NCBI GenBank assembly: GCA_964563495.1
Contig: CAZLYK010000229.1
Coordinates: forward strand, 1-5,381
DNA: 5,381 bases
Source: CAZLYK01 sp964563495
GTDB taxonomy: Bacteria > Acidobacteriota > Blastocatellia > RBC074
Direction of reading: 5' to 3'
In this document: positions 1 to 5,381 of the stretch, piece after piece
Layout: each line of letters begins with the position of its first letter
How positions within the stretch are numbered: position 1 is the stretch's first letter
The notes under the pieces: model-generated
Told to the model about the DNA's origin: nothing
The model's database searches: none
Seen by the model: only the letters and a program-made list of their open reading frames with translations
Translations under genes and position numbers: made by a program

Positions 1-43
1 GGGAAATGGTTTTGATTTACTCTGTCACCTCTCCCCCGAAAGA

Positions 44-87
44 AATCCTGTTTAATCCTTTCAAATCCTGTTAATCCTGTCTATTTC
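44..87 (-). repeat. Degenerate GGATT tandem array with AATAGACAGGATTA core
   Basis: On the plus strand AATCC occurs at 44-48, 54-58, 64-68 and 73-77, so four units sit 10, 10 and 9 nt apart. Read on the minus strand, the array starts with GAAATAGACAGGATTA (plus 72-87) about 22 nt after the adaptor stop codon and continues as degenerate CAGGATT units. The same 16 bases recur at 5230-5245. No reading frame uses the array, and it lacks the uniform long repeats and spacers of a CRISPR. It looks like an interspersed intergenic repeat of the kind present in many copies in some bacterial genomes; that identity is an inference. Confidence 0.6.
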
Positions 88-109
88 CTCTCCCATAGTT
101 CATTCTGAT

Positions 110-1279
110 TTAGAATTCGATCGTGACATCGGCCGCCATCCCGGATTTCAGCTTGCCCTCACGATTATCGACCCGGACCTTGACGCCGAAGACCTGGTGG
201 TTGCGCTCATCACGGCTCTGGATGTTGCGCGGTGTGAACTCGCCGGCCGAATTGATCTGCTCAATCACTCCGTCAAACAATCGATTGGTGAGTGTATCGA
301 CCCGGATTTTGGCTCGCTGGCCGACTTTGATCAGGACTAATTGCGGCTCCGGAACGTAAATTCGAAGGAAGGTCTGGTCCTTTTCCAGCAATCGGGCCAG
401 AGTCTGATTAGGCGAGAGAAGGTCACCCGGACGCACCGAAAGGACTTCGACTGTCGCGTTTGCGGGCGATTTGACTACGCCCTCGGCGATCTGGACTTTG
501 ATCTGTTCCAGCCTGGCCTGCGCTTCGGACAACTGCGCGCGTGCATCGGCGATCTCTTCGGCGCGCGGGCCGGCGAGAACCAGCTTTTCGGCCTGCTGAG
601 CCTGCCGGAACCTCTCTTCTGCGGCTCTCACATCCTCTGCGCGACTGCCATTGAGAAGCAGGTCCAGTCTCTTCTTCTCGGCTTCAAGCCTCGCCCGCGT
701 GTTGTCGTACCGGAACCTGGCCGAATCGTATTCCTGTGTCGAGATATCGCCGGATTCGCGCAGCCGTTGAGCCCGCCGATAGGCCGCCTCTGCACTGTTG
801 AGCTCGGCCTCCGCGCCGGCCACGGCCGCACGGGACTGCTCGATCTCTTCGCGACGCGGCCAATTGCGGATGGCGTCCAGATTGGCGCGCGCGGTTTCGG
901 TCGCCGCCCGGGCCTGCGCCTTCTCTTCCGTCCGAGCGCCGCGCTCAAGTCGCTCAAGCCTCGCCTTTTGTTGCGCTATCCGAGCCTCGGCCTGGGCTTG
1001 CTGAGCCTCCAGATCGGCGATATCAAAGCGCGCGATCGCCTGACCACTCTCTACCTCGCTCCCCTCCTCAACCAACACCTCAACGATCCGACCGCCTACC
1101 TTCGACCCTACCCGTATCTCCCGAGTCTCGATCGTCCCCGACAAGACCATCGCCTTATCTCTCCCAAATCCCCAACCGCTCTTTTCACAACTTGTCGAGA
1201 CGATTACCAACCCAACCAACCCGGCCACCCCGGCCACCCTCACCCCAAGGCTTGTCAGGATCTTTGCAGCTCTTCCCAT
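110..1279 (-). CDS. HlyD/YbhG-type efflux periplasmic adaptor (membrane fusion protein)
   Basis: This is the periplasmic adaptor of an export pump, which bridges an inner-membrane transporter to an outer-membrane channel. Numbered from the chosen start (389 aa): a hydrophobic N-terminal segment (about 15-29) ends in STSC with Cys31, which could be a lipidated cysteine although position -3 is Ser rather than Leu/Val/Ile. The first half of a biotinyl-lipoyl-like domain is at 56-88 (VGGRIVEVLVEEGSEVESGQ). A very long Ala/Glu/Arg-rich coiled-coil hairpin covers about 89-266 and turns near RESGDISTQEYD. The second lipoyl half is at 268-301 (SPANATVEVLSVRPGDLL), and a beta-barrel runs from 302 to the end (SGMAADVTIEF). 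The architecture resembles E. coli YbhG, whose partners are ABC ATPase and ABC-2 permease subunits. None of those genes is seen here; they may lie to the left of the window. A start six bases further upstream (ATG at 1285-1283, 391 aa) is possible, but the GAGAGG motif would touch it directly, so the ATG at 1279-1277 fits better. The substrate cannot be predicted. Confidence 0.9.
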   Translation of the reverse strand: MGRAAKILTSLGVRVAGVAGLVGLVIVSTSCEKSGWGFGRDKAMVLSGTIETREIRVGSKVGGRIVEVLVEEGSEVESGQAIARFDIADLEAQQAQAEARIAQQKARLERLERGARTEEKAQARAATETARANLDAIRNWPRREEIEQSRAAVAGAEAELNSAEAAYRRAQRLRESGDISTQEYDSARFRYDNTRARLEAEKKRLDLLLNGSRAEDVRAAEERFRQAQQAEKLVLAGPRAEEIADARAQLSEAQARLEQIKVQIAEGVVKSPANATVEVLSVRPGDLLSPNQTLARLLEKDQTFLRIYVPEPQLVLIKVGQRAKIRVDTLTNRLFDGVIEQINSAGEFTPRNIQSRDERNHQVFGVKVRVDNREGKLKSGMAADVTIEF

Positions 1280-1285
1280 CTCCAT

Positions 1286-1291
1286 CCTCTC
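1286..1291 (-). promoter_or_regulatory. Ribosome binding site of the adaptor gene, deciding its start
   Basis: The minus strand reads GAGAGG and then ATGGAGATG. The purine-rich motif abuts the first ATG with no gap but lies six bases before the second ATG (1279-1277), a normal Shine-Dalgarno spacing. This favours the second ATG as the true start. Confidence 0.6.
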
Positions 1292-1308
1292 GATCGATCA
1301 AAGTGATG

Positions 1309-1326
1309 TAAGTAAGTGCTTACTTA
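1309..1326. promoter_or_regulatory. Palindromic operator, probably for a TetR-family repressor
   Basis: The sequence TAAGTAAGTGCTTACTTA has two perfect 8-bp arms around a two-base centre (TG). It overlaps the last two bases of the proposed adaptor -10 box and covers the expected transcription start, so a bound dimer would block transcription of the adaptor gene. A short palindrome in front of an efflux adaptor is typical of TetR/AcrR-family control; E. coli ybhG, for example, is under the TetR-type regulator CecR. The palindrome is seen directly; the repressor family is inferred. No regulator gene lies in the window. The plus-strand permease promoter candidate is about 200 bp away, so the site probably acts on the adaptor only. 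Confidence 0.65.
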
Positions 1327-1354
1327 TATAGCACGAAGGTCGAGCGGGGTGCAA
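1325..1354 (-). promoter_or_regulatory. Candidate sigma-70-type promoter of the adaptor gene
   Basis: On the minus strand, TTGCAC (plus 1349-1354) is followed after 18 bases by TATATA (plus 1325-1330). A downstream shift gives TATAAG, which is closer to the -10 consensus but has a longer spacer. Expected initiation is near 1318, inside the palindrome at 1309-1326, which leaves a leader of roughly 40 bases. The -35 box is weak (TTG only). Its position next to the operator is the main support. Confidence 0.45.
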
Positions 1355-1509
1355 GGATGGCCGATAATGGGAAGGAGCAATCCCAGAAGCGCACAGAGTC
1401 GATCGCCGAATAAAAATATCCCGTGTCAATGCATATAGTTATCGAAGAGACTGAGTGGCACGCAATTTGGTTAATTTGAGAAAAGGAATGGTGGCAAACG
1501 TTACGGGCA

Positions 1510-1517
1510 GGGGGGGG
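1510..1517 (+). repeat. Homopolymer run of eight G upstream of the permease
   Basis: Eight consecutive G lie just upstream of the TTGACC candidate -35 box (1526-1531) and 58 bases before the permease start. Runs of this kind are prone to slippage and sequencing error. Any regulatory role is speculative. Confidence 0.5.
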
Positions 1518-1525
1518 ATTTAGAG

Positions 1526-1554
1526 TTGACCCGCTCGTTGCTCTCAGATACGAA
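1526..1554 (+). promoter_or_regulatory. Weak candidate promoter for the ADOP permease
   Basis: TTGACC (1526-1531, five of six consensus -35 bases) is followed after 17 bases by TACGAA (1549-1554, three of six -10 bases). Transcription would begin close to 1561, giving a leader of about 15 bases. The good -35 box and correct spacing are the only support; the -10 is poor. Confidence 0.25.
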
Positions 1555-1575
1555 TGATAGGTGGGGATAAAGGAT

Positions 1576-4011
<2,436 letters not shown>

Positions 4012-4127
4012 ACCGGGTCCGGCGACCGTCCTCCTATTCATAATTGCTGTCTATTCCGGCTCGCCGAGTGTATCATGTGCGGGTATTTCGCTAGTCTACC
4101 TAAGGGCTACGCGCATTCGCTCAAATT

Positions 4128-4133
4128 GGAGGA
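4128..4133 (+). promoter_or_regulatory. Strong Shine-Dalgarno of the cytochrome gene
   Basis: GGAGGA lies six bases before the ATG at 4140, which fixes that start. The upstream gap (4012-4127) has a TATCAT (4071-4076) resembling a -10 box but no well-spaced -35, and no convincing hairpin-plus-T terminator after the permease. Whether the cytochrome has its own promoter or is co-transcribed with the permease is therefore undecided. Confidence 0.75.
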
Positions 4134-4139
4134 CAATCT

Positions 4140-5231
4140 ATGCTTCAAGCGCAGATCAAGCGCGGCCTTGTGCTCACCGTGCTCGGATTGGCGATCGTTC
4201 TTTGCCTTTCCAACTTAATCGCCACGCCTGCTCGGGCGATCAGCCAGGATGGGAATCAGGCCGCCGAACAGACTGTCGAGCAGAAATATAAGAACATCCA
4301 GGTGCTCAAAGGTTTGCCGGCTTCAGAACTGAGGCCGATCATGAACTACATCAGCGCCTCACTCGGTGTGAATTGCGCCGCTTGCCACGTCAAGACCGGC
4401 GATAACTGGGAGTACGATAAAGACGATAAAAAGAATAAACAGACCGCCCGCAAAATGATCCAGATGACTATGGATCTGAACAAGAACTCGTTCGAAGGGA
4501 AGATGGAGGTCACCTGCTTCACCTGTCATCAGGGGATGGGACACCCTGCCGGCATTCCTCCTCTGCCAAGAGTCATGGCAAGAGAGGAAGCGCGGCCGAC
4601 CCAGCCGTGGCCGACTCCGACGCAGATCCTGGCCAAATACACTCAGGCCGTGGGCGGCAAAGATGCAGCCGATAAGATCAAATCTCGTCTCTTCAAAGGA
4701 GTCAGTGTGGCGGCGAATGGGCAGAGCTTTCCGCTGGAGATCCAGTTTACCTCGCCGGATCAAGTCTCGCTCAAAGTCGAGCTGCCGCAGGGAGCCTCGA
4801 CACAGAAACTCACCGGCAACACCGGCTGGTTGAAGAATGCCCGCGAAGACAGGGCCATGGATGGAGTCGATCTCACCCGGATCAAGTCTCTGGCCTGGAG
4901 CCTCGAGCCGCTCCAGCTCAAAGAGCCCTATCCGCGGCTGACCTTTGGCGGATTCGACAAGGTCGGTGATCGCGAGTGTCAGGTTCTGCGCATGACTTTA
5001 CCCGATAAAAGGCGCGTCCGGTTCCTCTTCGATAAAGAGACCGGATTGCTGCTACGTCGGGTTATCCAGACCGATACTCCCATCGGCATCGATCCCGAAC
5101 AGACCGATTATGATGACTATCGCGACGTCGATGGACTGAAAGTTCCTTTCACGATCCGCACCTCTTACCTGGATAACTTTTATTCTTCGACCAGGAAATT
5201 TACTGAGGTCAAGAACAACGCGATAAACTGA
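4140..5231 (+). CDS. Exported diheme cytochrome c (reaction-centre-cytochrome-like) with lipoprotein-carrier-like C-terminal domain
   Basis: This 363-aa protein is probably a periplasmic electron carrier. It has a Sec signal peptide (Lys7-Arg8, hydrophobic 9-27, likely cleavage after ATPARA at residue 33). Residues about 45-150 form a compact diheme domain with CAACH (79-83) and CFTCH (126-130). Each heme site follows a helix with Met: M68 in LRPIMNYISASLGVNC, and M106/M109/M111 in ARKMIQMTMDLN. These are likely sixth ligands, as in the cytochrome subunit of photosynthetic reaction centres (CytoC_RC family). That subunit has four hemes; this protein has two. A Lys/Asp-rich stretch (91-101) separates the hemes. 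After a Pro-rich linker (138-160) comes a domain of about 200 aa, starting with PTPTQILAKYTQAVGGKDAA, that looks like the beta-rich outer-membrane lipoprotein-sorting (LolA/LppX-like) fold. Its closing part (FDKETGLLLRR, DYRDVDGLKVPF) is typical of that group. The redox partner is unknown. The cytochrome part is secure; the C-terminal fold assignment is less so. Confidence 0.88.
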   Translation: MLQAQIKRGLVLTVLGLAIVLCLSNLIATPARAISQDGNQAAEQTVEQKYKNIQVLKGLPASELRPIMNYISASLGVNCAACHVKTGDNWEYDKDDKKNKQTARKMIQMTMDLNKNSFEGKMEVTCFTCHQGMGHPAGIPPLPRVMAREEARPTQPWPTPTQILAKYTQAVGGKDAADKIKSRLFKGVSVAANGQSFPLEIQFTSPDQVSLKVELPQGASTQKLTGNTGWLKNAREDRAMDGVDLTRIKSLAWSLEPLQLKEPYPRLTFGGFDKVGDRECQVLRMTLPDKRRVRFLFDKETGLLLRRVIQTDTPIGIDPEQTDYDDYRDVDGLKVPFTIRTSYLDNFYSSTRKFTEVKNNAIN

Positions 5232-5254
5232 AATAGACAGGATTATCGCGGATT
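5230..5254 (+). repeat. Second copy of the GAAATAGACAGGATTA repeat core
   Basis: GAAATAGACAGGATTA at 5230-5245 is identical over 16 bases to the minus-strand sequence at 72-87. A second GGATT unit follows 10 bases after the first (5240-5244 and 5250-5254), the same spacing as in the left array. The copy begins on the G of the cytochrome TGA stop codon. Relative to the upstream gene it has the same orientation as the left copy, because each follows a gene end in sense direction. Confidence 0.6.
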
Positions 5255-5318
5255 GCAAGAACGTGCGACCTAAAGTTATCGAATTTCCCGGAAAATGCCT
5301 CGCCGTTCCAGCCCTCTT

Positions 5319-5347
5319 CGCCGCGTAGCGGCGGCTGATTTTAGCCG
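5319..5347. repeat. REP-like palindromic element
   Basis: CGCCGC-GTA-GCGGCG (5319-5333) forms a six-pair stem with a three-base loop. It overlaps a second inverted repeat, CGGCT-GATTTT-AGCCG (5332-5347), so the two hairpins are mutually exclusive. No T-run follows, so it does not look like a standard intrinsic terminator, although it lies about 90 bases after the cytochrome stop and could act as a 3' barrier. It resembles repetitive extragenic palindromes, but only one copy is in the window, so its repetitive nature is an inference. Confidence 0.45.
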
Positions 5348-5381
5348 TGGACTGATGGTCGTTGAAAATTAACTGCAACCA

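Noticed and set aside
25..37. Strong Shine-Dalgarno-like GGGGGAGAGGTGA on the minus strand, hinting at a gene running off the left edge
   Set aside because: No ATG, GTG or TTG at usable spacing opens a frame before the window edge; the GTG inside the motif is followed at once by a stop.
44..87. Possible CRISPR array
   Set aside because: The units are only about 10 nt long with no spacers, and no cas gene is present.
1290..1299. TCGATCGATC palindromic stretch in the adaptor leader as a second operator
   Set aside because: CGATCG is frequent throughout this window, including in coding regions, so the short match carries little weight.
341..1306. A long plus-strand open frame of about 321 codons opposite the adaptor gene
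   Set aside because: It is fully antisense to a well-recognised HlyD-type protein, and its translation has low-complexity Leu/Arg/Pro content without a domain. It is a by-product of codon use on the other strand.
4014..4031. GGTC-CGGC-GACC inverted repeat just after the permease as a terminator
   Set aside because: The stem has only four pairs and no T-run follows.
4071..4076. TATCAT as the -10 box of a cytochrome promoter
   Set aside because: No -35-like hexamer stands 16-18 bases upstream; the nearest, TTGCTG, is 21 bases away and weak.

Overview
The window reads as chromosomal DNA of an Acidobacteriota member, possibly class Blastocatellia or a relative. The main evidence is the central gene, which encodes a duplicated FtsX/MacB-type permease of the Acidobacterial Duplicated Orphan Permease (ADOP) family. 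A diheme cytochrome of the reaction-centre-cytochrome-like family, common in non-phototrophic acidobacteria, supports this, as do the intergenic repeats. The assignment comes from recognising these families and not from a marker gene. I see no rRNA, tRNA, CRISPR array, transposase or phage gene.

Layout. Positions 1-109 hold no gene; they carry a short array of GGATT-type units with a spacing of 9-10 nt. A minus-strand gene (110-1279) encodes a membrane-fusion (HlyD/YbhG-type) efflux adaptor. About 296 bp separate it from a divergent plus-strand gene. This divergent region contains a near-perfect 18-bp palindrome (1309-1326) overlapping the likely adaptor promoter, a weaker candidate promoter for the plus-strand gene, and a run of eight G. 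I see nothing interpretable between about 1355 and 1509. The plus-strand gene (1576-4011) is the 811-residue ADOP permease. A 128-bp gap without a convincing terminator follows. Then, behind a strong ribosome binding site, comes a 363-residue exported protein (4140-5231) that joins a diheme cytochrome c domain to a lipoprotein-carrier-like C-terminal domain. The last 150 bp hold a second copy of the 16-bp core of the left-end repeat, starting inside the cytochrome stop codon, and a REP-like palindromic element.

How the genes may work together. The adaptor and the permease are both parts of tripartite-type export machinery, but no ATPase and no outer-membrane channel is encoded here. Whether they work together is open: YbhG-type adaptors normally serve ABC-2 type exporters, while ADOP proteins are usually found without a partner. 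The adaptor appears to be under local repressor control, probably by a TetR-family protein encoded elsewhere. The cytochrome is most likely an independent envelope electron carrier. The novelty here is modest: the points of interest are the operator, the cytochrome fusion, the repeats at both ends and the pairing of orphan transporter parts. I do not see a clearly new multi-gene system.
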